64,000 nt of DNA from Pseudomonas inefficax (GCF_900277125.1 NZ_OPYN01000200.1:62001-126000); one strand, 5' to 3'. Shown: positions 1-8,290, counted from the stretch's first letter. Program-made: numbers and translations. Notes: generated by a model not told the origin, from the letters alone.

Positions 1-559
1 TTTCAGTGCCTACCAGGCTGGTGTTGGCGCCCTGGCCGCAAACGCCAATGCCCAGCCCGCCGCCAGTGGCCTGGTCGGGCAAGGCCCCAACCAGTGCCAG
101 GCGCAGCTGTTCGTGACCCAGGCCGAAGCGTTCCTCGCCGACCCGGCGCTGCAGGCCGAAGTCTTTGGCGCGGCGTCGCTGGTGGTGGCCTGCGCCAACG
201 ATGAGCAAGTCCGCCAGGTGGCCGAGCATCTGGAGGGCCAACTGACCGCCACTCTGCAACTGGACGATGCCGACATCACCAGCGCCCGCGCGCTGCTGCC
301 GATCCTCGAGCGCAAGGCTGGCCGCCTCCTGGTCAATGGCTGGCCGACCGGTGTAGAAGTATGCGACGCGATGGTGCACGGCGGGCCATTCCCGGCCACC
401 TCCGACGCCCGCACCACCTCGGTGGGCACGGCGGCGATCCTGCGCTTCCTGCGCCCGGTGTGCTACCAGGACTTCCCCGATGCCCTGCTGCCGCAGGCGC
501 TGCAGCACGGCAACCCGTTGCAACTGCGGCGTCTGCTCGACGGTAAACGGGAAGGCTGA
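1..559 (+). CDS. 2-oxoglutarate semialdehyde (2,5-dioxovalerate) dehydrogenase, 3' part only
   Basis: Open in frame from the first complete codon at position 2, so the gene starts before the window; about 185 C-terminal residues are visible. The sequence has the C-terminal part of the NADP-dependent aldehyde dehydrogenase fold, including LLVNGWPTGVEVCDAMVHGG and GPFPATSD followed by TTSVGTAAILRFLRPVCYQ, typical of the family that oxidises 2-oxoglutarate semialdehyde to 2-oxoglutarate. The catalytic cysteine region is outside the window. It lies 2 nt upstream of a D-amino-acid oxidase gene, which fits the last steps of trans-4-hydroxyproline catabolism. The substrate assignment rests on family and context, not on direct evidence. 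Confidence 0.85.
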   Translation, partial: FSAYQAGVGALAANANAQPAASGLVGQGPNQCQAQLFVTQAEAFLADPALQAEVFGAASLVVACANDEQVRQVAEHLEGQLTATLQLDDADITSARALLPILERKAGRLLVNGWPTGVEVCDAMVHGGPFPATSDARTTSVGTAAILRFLRPVCYQDFPDALLPQALQHGNPLQLRRLLDGKREG

Positions 560-561
560 GC

Positions 562-1809
562 ATGGTCGAAACCGCTGAAACCGATATCGCCGTGGTCGGC
601 GCCGGCATTGTCGGCGTCGCCTGTGCCCTGCAACTGGCCCGCCAGGGCCGCCGGGTGACCCTGGTCGACCGCCAGGCACCCGGCCATGGCGCGTCCTACG
701 GCAACGCCGGGCACCTGGCCACCGAGCAGGTATTCCCGATTGCCGACCTGTCGATTCTCAAACGCCTGCCGCGCATGCTGCTGGACCCGATGGGCCCGCT
801 GCGCCTGGACTGGAAGTACCTGCCCAAGGCCATGCCGTGGTTCACCCGCCTGCTGCTCAACCTGCGCCCAGGCCCGTTTCAGCGCAGCGTGGCCGGCATC
901 CGCACGTTGAACGAAGGCAGCCTGGGCGCCTGGCAGCGGCTGCTGGGTTCGATCGGGCGCAGCGAGCTGTTCCAGGAAGATGGCTCGCTGCTGGTATTCG
1001 AGCGGCCGGAGTCGCGCCAGGCCCTGGAGGCCTTGCGCGCACGCATGCAACAGCAGGCGGTGGCGGTAGACTTCTGGTCGGCCGACACCGTGCGCGAGGC
1101 GGCGCCGCAACTGAGCCCGTCGTTGCAGGGTGGGCTGTTCTTCCCACGTACCGGGCACTTCATCGACCCCTACCGGGTGGTGTGCGAACTGTTCGAAGCG
1201 GCCAAGGCCAGTGGCGTGCGCTTTATCCAGGCGCAGGTCGACGGCGGGCGGCTGCACAGCGGCGGGGTCAGCCTGGCCAGCGACCAGGGCACGCTGGAGG
1301 CCCGCCAGGTGCTGATCAGTTGTGGTGCGCATTCTGCGCGGTTGACCGGCGCGCTGACCGGCAAGCAGGTACCACTGGACACCGAGCGCGGCTACCACCT
1401 GATGTTGCCTGGCGAGCATCAGCGTTTGCCGTTTGCCGTTACATCGCTGGAGCGCAAGTTCATCATGACGCCCATGGCCGAGGGCTTGCGCCTGGCCGGC
1501 ACGGTGGAATTCGCCGGGCTGGACGCGCCGCCGAGCATGCAGCGGGCGTGGCAGTTGCACCGCTTGAGCAAGGGGTTGTTCCGGCGGGATTTGAGTGTGG
1601 AGGGAGCGACGCCGTGGATGGGCTTGCGGCCTTCATTACCGGACTCGTTGCCGGTGATTGACCGGGTGTGTGATGGGCGGGTGCTGTTGGCGTTCGGGCA
1701 TCAGCACCTGGGGTTGACCCAGGCGGCGGTGACGGCGGAATGGGTGGGGCGGTTGGCCGAGCGGGCCGGTGGACCGGAGATGGGGGCTTACCGGTTGGAT
1801 CGGTTCTAG
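562..1809 (+). CDS. FAD-dependent D-amino-acid (cis-4-hydroxy-D-proline) oxidase/dehydrogenase
   Basis: A 415-residue DAO-family flavoprotein. The N-terminus has the dinucleotide-binding glycines GAGIVG at residues 13-18, followed by an acidic end of strand two (LVDRQAPGHGAS); the C-terminus has the FAD-closing motif GHQHLGLTQAAVTAEWVGRL. Family knowledge: such enzymes oxidise D-amino acids to imino acids; next to a 2-oxoglutarate semialdehyde dehydrogenase the likely substrate is cis-4-hydroxy-D-proline made by a 2-epimerase. It starts 2 nt after the dehydrogenase stop, so the two are cotranscribed and probably coupled. It is the last gene of the operon and is followed by a REP pair. DadA-like activity on other D-amino acids is an alternative. 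Confidence 0.8.
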   Translation: MVETAETDIAVVGAGIVGVACALQLARQGRRVTLVDRQAPGHGASYGNAGHLATEQVFPIADLSILKRLPRMLLDPMGPLRLDWKYLPKAMPWFTRLLLNLRPGPFQRSVAGIRTLNEGSLGAWQRLLGSIGRSELFQEDGSLLVFERPESRQALEALRARMQQQAVAVDFWSADTVREAAPQLSPSLQGGLFFPRTGHFIDPYRVVCELFEAAKASGVRFIQAQVDGGRLHSGGVSLASDQGTLEARQVLISCGAHSARLTGALTGKQVPLDTERGYHLMLPGEHQRLPFAVTSLERKFIMTPMAEGLRLAGTVEFAGLDAPPSMQRAWQLHRLSKGLFRRDLSVEGATPWMGLRPSLPDSLPVIDRVCDGRVLLAFGHQHLGLTQAAVTAEWVGRLAERAGGPEMGAYRLDRF

Positions 1810-1813
1810 ATTC

Positions 1814-1920
1814 GGGGGCCGCTTTGCGGCCCTTTCGCGACACAAGGCCGCTCCTACAGGGGACCGCGTACGCTTGTAGGAGCGGCCTTGTGTCGCGAAA
1901 GGGCTGCGCAGCAGCCCCCG
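1814..1920. repeat. REP pair, CGCGACACAAGGCCGC subfamily
   Basis: Two inverted copies flank a 12-nt centre. Each copy combines a GC-rich hairpin (GGGCCGC..GCGGCCC or GGGCTGC..GCAGCCC) with the CGCGACACAAGGCCGCTCCTACAG core. It sits between the convergent ends of the oxidase and xenA genes and could work as a bidirectional terminator or mRNA stabiliser. Confidence 0.85.
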
Positions 1921-1927
1921 GCATCAC

Positions 1928-3019
1928 TCAGCGATAACGCTCAAGCCAGTGCGCATAAGGCGCCGGCAAGGTCCAGGAGGCTTTCTCCACCCCCAACTCT
2001 TTGGCCGCAAAGTAAGCCCAGTGCGGGTCGGCCAGGTGCGCACGCCCAACCGATACCAGGTCCAGCTGGTTGGCCTGCAGCGCCGCTTCCGCCAGTTGCG
2101 GCGTACCAAAACCCCACGCCGAAGTCACCGGCAGCTTCGCCTCACGACGCACGCGCTCGGCAATCGGCCCCATGAACGCCGGGCCCCACGGGATCTTGGT
2201 GTCAGGAATGGTGAAGCCGACACTCACGCTCAGCAGGTCGAGGCCGCCAGCCTTGAAGCGGCGCGCCAGTTCGATCGACTCTTCCAGGGTCTGCTCATCA
2301 CGGCCGTCGTATTCCAGCACACCGAACCGCGCAGTCAGTGGCAGGTTCTCTGGCCATACCTCACGCACCGCTGCCAGGGTTTCCAGCAGGAAGCGGCTGC
2401 GGTTGTCGAAGCTGCCACCGTAGGCGTCGGTACGCTTGTTGGAATGCTCGGAGAAGAAGCTCTGGCCCAGGTAACCATGGGCAAAGTGCAGCTCGATCCA
2501 CTCGAAACCGGCATCGCGCGCACGGCGGGCAGCATCGACGAAGTCCTGCTTGACCCGGGCGATGTCTTCCAGGGTCATCTCGCGCGGCACTTGCGGCAGG
2601 TGCGCGCCGAAGGCGATGGCGGACGGGGCGATGGTTTCCCAGCCGCGGGCGTCGTCGGCGGCAATGTGGTCATCACCTTCCCACGGGCGGTTGGCGCTGG
2701 CCTTGCGCCCGGCGTGGGCAATCTGGATACCCGGCACGGAACCGGCGGCCTTGATTGCCTGCACCACCGGCACGAAAGCCTGGGCGTGGGCATCGCTCCA
2801 GATACCGGCGCAACCGGGGGTGATGCGCCCTTCCGGTGCCACGGCAGTGGCCTCGACCACCAGCAGGCCGGCACCGCCACGGGCCAGGCCGGCCAGGTGC
2901 ACGTGGTGCCAGTCGTTGATCATGCCGTCCTCGGCCATGTACTGGCACATCGGCGGAATGGCAATGCGGTTGCGCAGGGTGACGTCCTTGAGGGTATAGG
3001 GTTCGAACAAGGCGGACAT
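1928..3019 (-). CDS. xenA: xenobiotic reductase A, old yellow enzyme family
   Basis: A 363-residue NAD(P)H:flavin oxidoreductase of the thermophilic-like OYE class, very close to P. putida XenA. It reduces activated C=C bonds in enones and coumarin-like compounds and can denitrate nitroesters. Visible active-site residues are Cys25 (IPPMCQYM), His178 and His181 with Tyr183 (ELHFAHGYLGQSF), and the SVGRAHLADP phosphate-binding strand. I chose the ATG at 3019 because GGGAG lies 6-7 nt upstream and the resulting numbering matches the known protein; the in-frame TTG at 3025 has no such site. The gene is divergent from an ArsR-type regulator and shares with it a perfect palindrome. Confidence 0.96.
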   Translation of the reverse strand: MSALFEPYTLKDVTLRNRIAIPPMCQYMAEDGMINDWHHVHLAGLARGGAGLLVVEATAVAPEGRITPGCAGIWSDAHAQAFVPVVQAIKAAGSVPGIQIAHAGRKASANRPWEGDDHIAADDARGWETIAPSAIAFGAHLPQVPREMTLEDIARVKQDFVDAARRARDAGFEWIELHFAHGYLGQSFFSEHSNKRTDAYGGSFDNRSRFLLETLAAVREVWPENLPLTARFGVLEYDGRDEQTLEESIELARRFKAGGLDLLSVSVGFTIPDTKIPWGPAFMGPIAERVRREAKLPVTSAWGFGTPQLAEAALQANQLDLVSVGRAHLADPHWAYFAAKELGVEKASWTLPAPYAHWLERYR

Positions 3020-3047
3020 GGGCAAACTCCCGAGCTGGTTGATTACG

Positions 3048-3071
3048 ATAGTTCGATCATAATCGAACTAT
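3048..3071. promoter_or_regulatory. perfect palindromic operator between xenA and the ArsR-type gene
   Basis: ATAGTTCGAT and its exact reverse complement are separated by CATA. On the minus strand it spans exactly from a possible -35 (TTGCCA, 3071-3076) to a -10-like AACTAT (3048-3053) of xenA. A repressor bound here would block that promoter. Binding by the adjacent regulator is inferred. Confidence 0.7.
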
Positions 3072-3096
3072 GGCAATTAATGATAGCCCCGTTATC

Positions 3097-3405
3097 ATGA
3101 CGCCCATGCGAGCCTATCAACATCCCAATTCTGAAGACCTCACCCTGGAACGCCTGCTCTATGCCCTGAGCGACCCGGTGCGCCTGGGTATCGTGCGTCA
3201 CCTGGCGGGCGTGGCCGAAGCCAGCTGCGGCGAGCTGGACGGCGGCCGGCCGAAGTCGAGCATGTCACACCATTTCCGCGTGCTGCGTGATGCGGGGTTG
3301 GTGCATACCCGCAATGTGGGGACGACCCATATGAACTCGTTGCGTAGCGAGATGCTGGGGGAGCGGTTTCCAGGGTTGCTGGACTGCATTCTGCGCCAGC
3401 AATGA
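3097..3405 (+). CDS. ArsR-family winged-helix regulator, likely controls xenA
   Basis: A protein of about 102 residues with an ArsR-type winged helix: LTLERLLYALSDPVRLGIVR is the first helix pair, CGELDGGRPKSSMSHHFRVL the recognition helix, and GLVHTRNVGTTHMNSLR the wing. No clustered cysteines of a metal site are visible, so it may sense a small organic ligand or redox state. The most upstream ATG (3070) lies inside the palindrome at 3048-3071, so I prefer the ATG at 3097; 3106 is also possible, and neither has a clear Shine-Dalgarno. It is divergent from xenA; autoregulation and xenA repression are inferred from this layout. Confidence 0.8.
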   Translation: MTPMRAYQHPNSEDLTLERLLYALSDPVRLGIVRHLAGVAEASCGELDGGRPKSSMSHHFRVLRDAGLVHTRNVGTTHMNSLRSEMLGERFPGLLDCILRQQ

Positions 3406-3407
3406 TT

Positions 3408-3521
3408 TGCCTGTGCTGGCCTCTTCGCGGGTAAACCCGCTCCCACAGAGGTCGCACAGGTCTTGAAGGCAGTGATTATCCTGTGGGAGCGGGTTTACCC
3501 GCGAAGAGGCCAGCACAGGCA
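3408..3521. repeat. REP pair, CGCGGGTAAACCCGC subfamily
   Basis: Two nearly perfect 41-nt inverted copies (3408-3448 and 3481-3521), each with its own internal palindrome GCGGGTAAACCCGC. It lies between the convergent ends of the ArsR-type and SufR-like genes. Confidence 0.9.
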
Positions 3522-3524
3522 ACA

Positions 3525-4142
3525 TCAATCTTCTTTCTTGCCCAGGGCAAACCGGCACACCAGCCCTCCCCTGAGCATGCACTCCTCATGGCTGACCTCG
3601 CCTCCACCCAAGGCCCCGATCAGCGCCAGGTCCAGCTCGCAAACCACCGGGTGCGCCTTGGCCAGGTGATGAAACACGCAATTGTGCGCAACGATCTGCG
3701 GCTCGCCCCCCGAGCGGAAGAACACCTGCGCTTCGTACCCGGCATGGTTCATGTGCTCGACGATGCGCGCCTCATCCACCACCTGGTGCTCAAGGTCCGC
3801 CGCCAGCTTGCGCCCCAGCTGGCGCATCAGCGCCAGCAACGCCTCCTGCCCCAGCAAGCCGGCCACTTGCGCAATCAGCAGGTTGGCCAGCAATGGGTAC
3901 TGCCGCGGGAATAGTTCGCGGGCATGTTCGGTCAGCTCGTGCAGCTGCTCCGGGCGGCGCCCGGTGGGCCGGGTAGCGCCACGCCTGATCAGGCCGTCGC
4001 GCTCCAGCGCTGCCAGATGCTGGCGCACGGCCGTGCGGGTGATGGCCAGGGCCTGCGCCAGGTCGTCGATGCTCATGCCGGATGGCTGACGCAACAACGC
4101 GTGGAGCAGGTCCTGTTGGGTACGGCCCAGGCCTTCGAGCAT
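3525..4142 (-). CDS. SufR-like HTH regulator with cysteine cluster
   Basis: A 205-residue DNA-binding protein. Residues 22-55 form an ArsR/MarR-like winged helix (MSIDDLAQALAITRTAVRQH...DGLIRR). The C-terminus carries Cys155-x12-Cys168, His185, Cys188 and Cys196, a spacing similar to the iron-sulfur ligands of SufR-type repressors, so it may sense Fe-S status, iron or redox. The start ATG overlaps the stop of the upstream exported-protein gene as ATGA, so the pair is translationally coupled. No suf or isc genes lie nearby, so its target is not the classical one. Ligand and target are unknown. Confidence 0.75.
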   Translation of the reverse strand: MLEGLGRTQQDLLHALLRQPSGMSIDDLAQALAITRTAVRQHLAALERDGLIRRGATRPTGRRPEQLHELTEHARELFPRQYPLLANLLIAQVAGLLGQEALLALMRQLGRKLAADLEHQVVDEARIVEHMNHAGYEAQVFFRSGGEPQIVAHNCVFHHLAKAHPVVCELDLALIGALGGGEVSHEECMLRGGLVCRFALGKKED

Positions 4143-4786
4143 CAGAATTTGTCCGGGAACTGTTTGACCAATGCCGCAGCCAGGGCATCGGACAATGTCA
4201 GGATATGCTCGCGCATCATCGCCCAGGTGCGCGCCTCGCCCACGTAGTCAGCAGCCGCCTGCTGGTCGATCTGGGCCACGTGGTGCCCGCCGTGGGCGCT
4301 GAGCAGCGTCAGCAGGGTCGCCTCGGGCAGGTTCGGGTTGGCCTTAGCCAGGAACGCGGCGATGGCCTTGGCATTGCTGGTCAGCTCATTGACCGCGGCT
4401 TGCTGGCCCTTTTTGTCCTTGGCCACGGTGGCGTCGCTGTAGTGCTTGATGGCGCCCCAGTGGCCGGCCAGCAGTTTCAGCAACTGATCGGCAGCAGGCT
4501 GGCCGTACAGCGGGGCAATGCTGTTGGCGATCCTGGTGGCGTCGGTGACCACTTCCTTGGCGGCGACTTCGGCCTCCTTGGCATTGCCGGCCTGGTTGGC
4601 GACGGCATAGTTGCGCACCCAGAAGATGTGCTCGACCCACAGGTCACGCAGGGCCATGCGCGTGGTCATTGCAGCAGCTTCGGCGGGTTTGGCGGCGGGG
4701 GTTTCGCTGGAGTAGGAGTAGCTTTGGCTCAATGTCGGCTGGGCGCACAGGGCGAGCAGCAGTAAGGTGGCGATCTTGATGTTCAT
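4142..4786 (-). CDS. exported helical protein of unknown function
   Basis: 214 residues. The ATG at 4786 is chosen because AGGAGG lies 8 nt upstream and it starts a signal peptide (MNIKIATLLLLALCAQPTLS); the longer ORF has neither. The mature part is predicted to be almost all alpha-helical, with repeated His/Trp positions (LWVEHIFWVRNY, LLAGHWGAIKHYSDAT, LSAHGGHHVAQID), suggesting a periplasmic four-helix bundle that might bind a metal or cofactor. It is coupled by a 4-nt ATGA overlap to the SufR-like regulator. I do not recognise the family. A redox or iron link is inferred only from the neighbour. Confidence 0.75.
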   Translation of the reverse strand: MNIKIATLLLLALCAQPTLSQSYSYSSETPAAKPAEAAAMTTRMALRDLWVEHIFWVRNYAVANQAGNAKEAEVAAKEVVTDATRIANSIAPLYGQPAADQLLKLLAGHWGAIKHYSDATVAKDKKGQQAAVNELTSNAKAIAAFLAKANPNLPEATLLTLLSAHGGHHVAQIDQQAAADYVGEARTWAMMREHILTLSDALAAALVKQFPDKF

Positions 4787-4890
4787 GACAGCACCCTCCT
4801 GGAGGGGATCGACTGACAAGATTAATTTAAGCATCAAAATATGTTTTTATTAGGGCTGAGCAGGGTTTCCGATCAGTGGTTTCCTGAACT

Positions 4891-4984
4891 GGCCTCTTCG
4901 CGGGTAAACCCGCTCCCACAGGGATAGCGCCAAGCCTGTGGCCAGCGCGGTCCCTGTGGGAGCGGGTTTACCCGCGAAAGGGCC
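4891..4984. repeat. REP pair
   Basis: Inverted copies with the CGCGGGTAAACCCGCTCCCACAG core at 4891-4923 and 4952-4984. They lie between mqo and the exported-protein gene, just beyond the mqo terminator. Confidence 0.9.
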
Positions 4985-4995
4985 GGTACAGGCAA

Positions 4996-5026
4996 CAAAA
5001 AAGCCACGAGGTCTCCCACGTGGCTT
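4996..5026 (-). terminator. mqo terminator
   Basis: AAGCCACG (5001-5008) pairs with CGTGGCTT (5019-5026). On the minus strand the stem is followed by a run of T, giving a standard intrinsic terminator 20 nt after the mqo stop. Confidence 0.85.
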
Positions 5027-5044
5027 CTTCACAACAATGGCCAA

Positions 5045-6682
5045 TTACAGCGCCATGTCATTCTCAGGCTTGCTCTCGACCGGCTGGCTCGGTGCAACCG
5101 TGGTGCCGACGCTCTCGTCGATCACCGGAGGCTTCTCGAGCTGCAGCACTTCAGCGGTGTAGTTCCACTCCTTCTGGGTGGCCGCCGCCGAGTCGTTCAG
5201 CTTGGTGCCGTAGCTCGGCACGATCTGCTTGATCTTGGCCTGCCACTCAGGGGTAGCGACCTTCTCCTTGAACACGGTTTCCAGCACGTTCAGCATGATC
5301 GGTGCAGCAGTCGACGCACCTGGCGATGCACCCAGCAGGCCGGCGATGGTGCGGTCTTCGGAAGCGACCACTTCAGTGCCCAGCTTCAGCACGCCACCCT
5401 TCTCGGCATCACGCTTGATGATCTGCACGCGCTGGCCGGCCTGCCACAGGCGCCAGTCTTCCTTCTTGGCGTTCGGGAAGTAGGTGCGCAGGGCTTCAAA
5501 GCGGTCGTCGTCAGACAGCATCAGCTGGCCAGCGAGGTACTCCACCAGCGGGTACTGATCGATGCCGACCTTGGTCATCGGCCACACGTTGTGGGTGGTG
5601 GTGCTGCTCAGCAGGTCCAGGTACGAGCCGTTCTTCAGGAACTTGGTCGAGAAGGTGGCGAATGGGCCAAACAGGATCACGCGCTTGCCGTCCAGCACGC
5701 GGGTGTCCAGGTGCGGAACCGACATGGGTGGCGCGCCGGTCGAGGCGATGCCGTAGGCCTTGGCCATGTGCTGCATGGCCACGGTCGGGTTCTCGGTCAC
5801 CAGGAACGAGCCGCCCACCGGGAAGCCTGCGTATTCCTTGGCTTCAGGAATGCCCGACTTCTGCAGCAGCTTCAGTGCGCCGCCGCCGGCACCGATGAAC
5901 AGGAACTTGGCGTCGGTGGCCGACTCGCTACCGTCCTTCAGGTTCTTGTACTCGACGTGCCACGAGCCGTCCTTGTTGCGGGTGATGTCCTGCACTTCGC
6001 TGGACAGCTTCAGGTCGAAGTTTTCCTGGGTTTTCAGGTGGCCGACGAACTGGCGGGTGATCTCGCCGAAGTTGACGTCGGTGCCGATTGGGGTCCAGGT
6101 CACGGCCAGCTTCTGGTTCGGGTCGCGGCCTTCCATCATCAGCGGGACCCACTTGGCGATCTGCGCGTGGTCCTCGGAGTACTGCATCGGGCGGAACAGC
6201 GGGCTGGCCTGCAGCGCCTCGTAACGCTTCTTCAGGAACTTGATGTTGTCATCGCCCCACACGAAACTCATGTGCGGCGTGGTGTTGATGAACGAGTGCG
6301 GGTTCTTCAGCACGCCCTGGCGCACCTGCCACGACCAGAACTGGCGGGAGATCTGGAAGGCCTCGTTGATTTCGATGGCCTTGGCGATGTTGACGTTGCC
6401 GTCCTTGTCTTCCGGGGTGTAGTTCAGCTCGGCCAGCGCGGAGTGGCCGGTACCGGCGTTGTTCCAGCCGTTGGAGCTTTCTTCGGCCACGCCATCCAGG
6501 CGCTCGACCATTTCCATCGACCAGCTTGGCTCCAGCTCGTGCAGCCACACGGCCAGGGTCGAACTCATGATGCCGCCGCCGACCAGCAGCACATCTACTT
6601 TCTTGGTTTCTGCGGCGTGCGCTTGCATGACGCTTGCAGCGACAGCCAGACCCAGCAAGGTCTTGCCAGCTTTCTTGAACAT
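5045..6682 (-). CDS. mqo: malate:quinone oxidoreductase with N-terminal signal-like segment
   Basis: A 545-residue FAD enzyme that oxidises L-malate to oxaloacetate and passes electrons to the quinone pool; it is the membrane-associated alternative to malate dehydrogenase in the TCA cycle. Diagnostic segments are VDVLLVGGGIMSST (FAD-binding), SSNGWNNAGTGHSALAELNY, FGPFATFSTKFLK and LLGASPGASTAAPIML. Residues 1-23 (MFKKAGKTLLGLAVAASVMQ then AHA) look like a cleavable signal peptide, which is unexpected for a cytoplasmic-face enzyme, although some Mqo proteins share it. The C-terminus has a Pro/Ser-rich tail. It is monocistronic, with its own terminator. P. putida carries several mqo paralogues, so no paralogue number is given. 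Confidence 0.95.
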   Translation of the reverse strand: MFKKAGKTLLGLAVAASVMQAHAAETKKVDVLLVGGGIMSSTLAVWLHELEPSWSMEMVERLDGVAEESSNGWNNAGTGHSALAELNYTPEDKDGNVNIAKAIEINEAFQISRQFWSWQVRQGVLKNPHSFINTTPHMSFVWGDDNIKFLKKRYEALQASPLFRPMQYSEDHAQIAKWVPLMMEGRDPNQKLAVTWTPIGTDVNFGEITRQFVGHLKTQENFDLKLSSEVQDITRNKDGSWHVEYKNLKDGSESATDAKFLFIGAGGGALKLLQKSGIPEAKEYAGFPVGGSFLVTENPTVAMQHMAKAYGIASTGAPPMSVPHLDTRVLDGKRVILFGPFATFSTKFLKNGSYLDLLSSTTTHNVWPMTKVGIDQYPLVEYLAGQLMLSDDDRFEALRTYFPNAKKEDWRLWQAGQRVQIIKRDAEKGGVLKLGTEVVASEDRTIAGLLGASPGASTAAPIMLNVLETVFKEKVATPEWQAKIKQIVPSYGTKLNDSAAATQKEWNYTAEVLQLEKPPVIDESVGTTVAPSQPVESKPENDMAL

Positions 6683-6912
6683 TGATCGATTCCAGTCAGG
6701 AGAACAGAGGGTGGGCCTGTGGCTGGCCCAGGTAAAGCGTGTTCTGCAGCGCAGGCTTGTTGTTGATCATTGTTCAGCAGCCAGAGAACCAGAAAACGAC
6801 TCGGCCTTTTGTCGAATTGACCGACAAGGCTGAATCGTTTTTCCGATTGTAGCTTAAATGCCAGCACAAACAAATTGCCGGCCTGGGAGTCAAGGTGACG
6901 GGTTGTCTCACG
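6683..6912. other. mqo upstream region
   Basis: About 230 nt without a credible ORF. It should hold the mqo promoter and leader. An A/T-rich block is present near 6830-6870. I could not settle on a promoter. Confidence 0.4.
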
Positions 6913-7023
6913 CCTGTACTGGCCTCTTCGCGGGTGAACCCGCTCCCACAGGTACCATGCCGCACTCAAGTCCGGTGAAATTCCTGTGGGAGCAGGTTCA
7001 CCCGCGAAAGGGCCGGCACAGGC
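6913..7023. repeat. REP pair
   Basis: Inverted copies (6913-6952 and 6983-7022) with GCGGGTGAACCCGC and a slightly decayed GCAGGTTCACCCGC. It is located between mqo and the lipoprotein terminator. Confidence 0.88.
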
Positions 7024-7040
7024 TGAAGTGCGCCACAAAC

Positions 7041-7071
7041 AAAAACCCCCGGCCATGTACATGACCGGGGG
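7041..7071 (-). terminator. terminator of the small lipoprotein gene
   Basis: CCCCCGG-C-CATG pairs with CATG-A-CCGGGGG around a two-nt loop. On the minus strand the stem is followed by TTTTTG. Confidence 0.85.
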
Positions 7072-7115
7072 CCTTGGATCACGCCGCAAGCGTCGCGATC
7101 AGGGTACCGCCAAGA

Positions 7116-7307
7116 TTACTGCTGCTGAGGCAGTTTATCGATCGGGCCGCAGCCACCGATGATCTTGGAGATGGAAACCGAAGGGTGGAACAGGTAGTCG
7201 TAGCTGCAGTTTTTCGGCTGGTTGTAAACCTGGCCAGTGCAACCCGACAGCAGGGCAACACCCGAAACGACAGCAACGGCTACGGTAGCCTTGAACAGCT
7301 TTTTCAT
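7116..7307 (-). CDS. small lipoprotein of unknown function
   Basis: 63 residues. The ATG at 7307 has AAGGAC 6 nt upstream and starts a typical lipoprotein signal (MKKLFKATVAVAVVSGVALL, then SGC), with the lipidated Cys at 23. The short mature part (TGQVYNQPKNCSYDYLFHPS and a C-terminal QQQ) holds two further cysteines that could form a disulfide. It has its own terminator and is divergent from the LysE exporter gene. I do not recognise a function. Confidence 0.8.
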   Translation of the reverse strand: MKKLFKATVAVAVVSGVALLSGCTGQVYNQPKNCSYDYLFHPSVSISKIIGGCGPIDKLPQQQ

Positions 7308-7563
7308 ACTAAGTCCTTTAAATGAATCATCTTCGGCCATCATTCTGATGGCGCCGGGATGATACAGAACATGAGCATTGGATCCAAGCTGCAAAAGTGC
7401 ACTGGCTGGTTGCACGCGCGCTGCAACAAGTTGCCTTGCAGGAAATGTCGCGCACTTCTGAAAACAAGAGCTTGCTTCCAATTTCCTGGTAGACGGTTGA
7501 AAAGCGGGCCGGTGGCGACGATAGTCTTGAACTCTGCCTACGCACTACCAACAGGAGTTTCCC

Positions 7564-8181
7564 ATGCTCGGCGTCACCGACTACGGCGCGTTCGTCATTG
7601 CCTTCATCATCGTCCTGGCCATCCCCGGCCCGGGCAACTTCGCCCTGATTACCGCCACCGGCAAGGGCGGGATCAAGGCCGGCATGGCCGCGACCTGTGG
7701 GGTGATCCTGGGTGACCAGGTGCTGCTGTGGCTGGCAGTGGCTGGCGTTGCCACCCTGCTGGCGGCCTACCCTGCTGCCTTCCATGTGGTGCAGTGGGCC
7801 GGCGCCGCGTACCTGGCCTACCTGGGCCTGCGCATGCTGCTGAGCAAACCCGGTGGCGCGCCACGGGCCAGCCGCATGGACAACGGCCAGTACCTGCGCC
7901 AGACCATGATGATCACCCTGCTCAACCCCAAGGCGATCATGTTCTACATGGCGTTCTTCCCGCTGTTCGTCGACCCGGTGAAACACCAGGGGCTGGTGAC
8001 CTTCGGCTTCCTCGCGGCGACAGTGGCGGTGGTGACCTTCCTGTACGGGTTGATCGCCGTGGTGCTGACGCACCAGTTGGCCGAACGGATGCGCGCCAAT
8101 CCGCGGGTTGCCAATATGTTCGAGCGGTTGGCGGGGGCTTGCCTGGTGGGATTCGGCATCAAACTGGCGGCAATGCGCTGA
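7564..8181 (+). CDS. LysE/RhtB-family amino acid exporter
   Basis: A 205-residue membrane protein with six predicted helices. It has the family signature near the N-terminus (IPGPGNFALITATGKGGIKAG) and the conserved loop FLNPKAI-like LLNPKAIMFYMAFFPLF. Members export amino acids such as lysine, threonine or homoserine lactones across the inner membrane. AGGAG lies 7 nt before the ATG. It appears monocistronic. The substrate cannot be told from the sequence. Confidence 0.88.
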   Translation: MLGVTDYGAFVIAFIIVLAIPGPGNFALITATGKGGIKAGMAATCGVILGDQVLLWLAVAGVATLLAAYPAAFHVVQWAGAAYLAYLGLRMLLSKPGGAPRASRMDNGQYLRQTMMITLLNPKAIMFYMAFFPLFVDPVKHQGLVTFGFLAATVAVVTFLYGLIAVVLTHQLAERMRANPRVANMFERLAGACLVGFGIKLAAMR

Positions 8182-8244
8182 AGGCCTTGGGGGGCGCTTT
8201 GCGCTCCCGGTCCTACAGTTGAAACTCAGAATAATCCCCTTCCT

Positions 8245-8290
8245 TGTAGGCCATTTCCCAAACATACTGCCAAACCGCTCAAACTGTTGC
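8245..8290 (+). repeat. 46-bp box, copy 1 (upstream of the DUF6124 leader)
   Basis: This box is repeated at 9243-9289 with about 80 percent identity; the shared core is TCCCAAAC followed by GCCAAACC and CTCA. Each copy precedes a hairpin-rich stretch. It may be a promoter or activator site. Confidence 0.7.
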
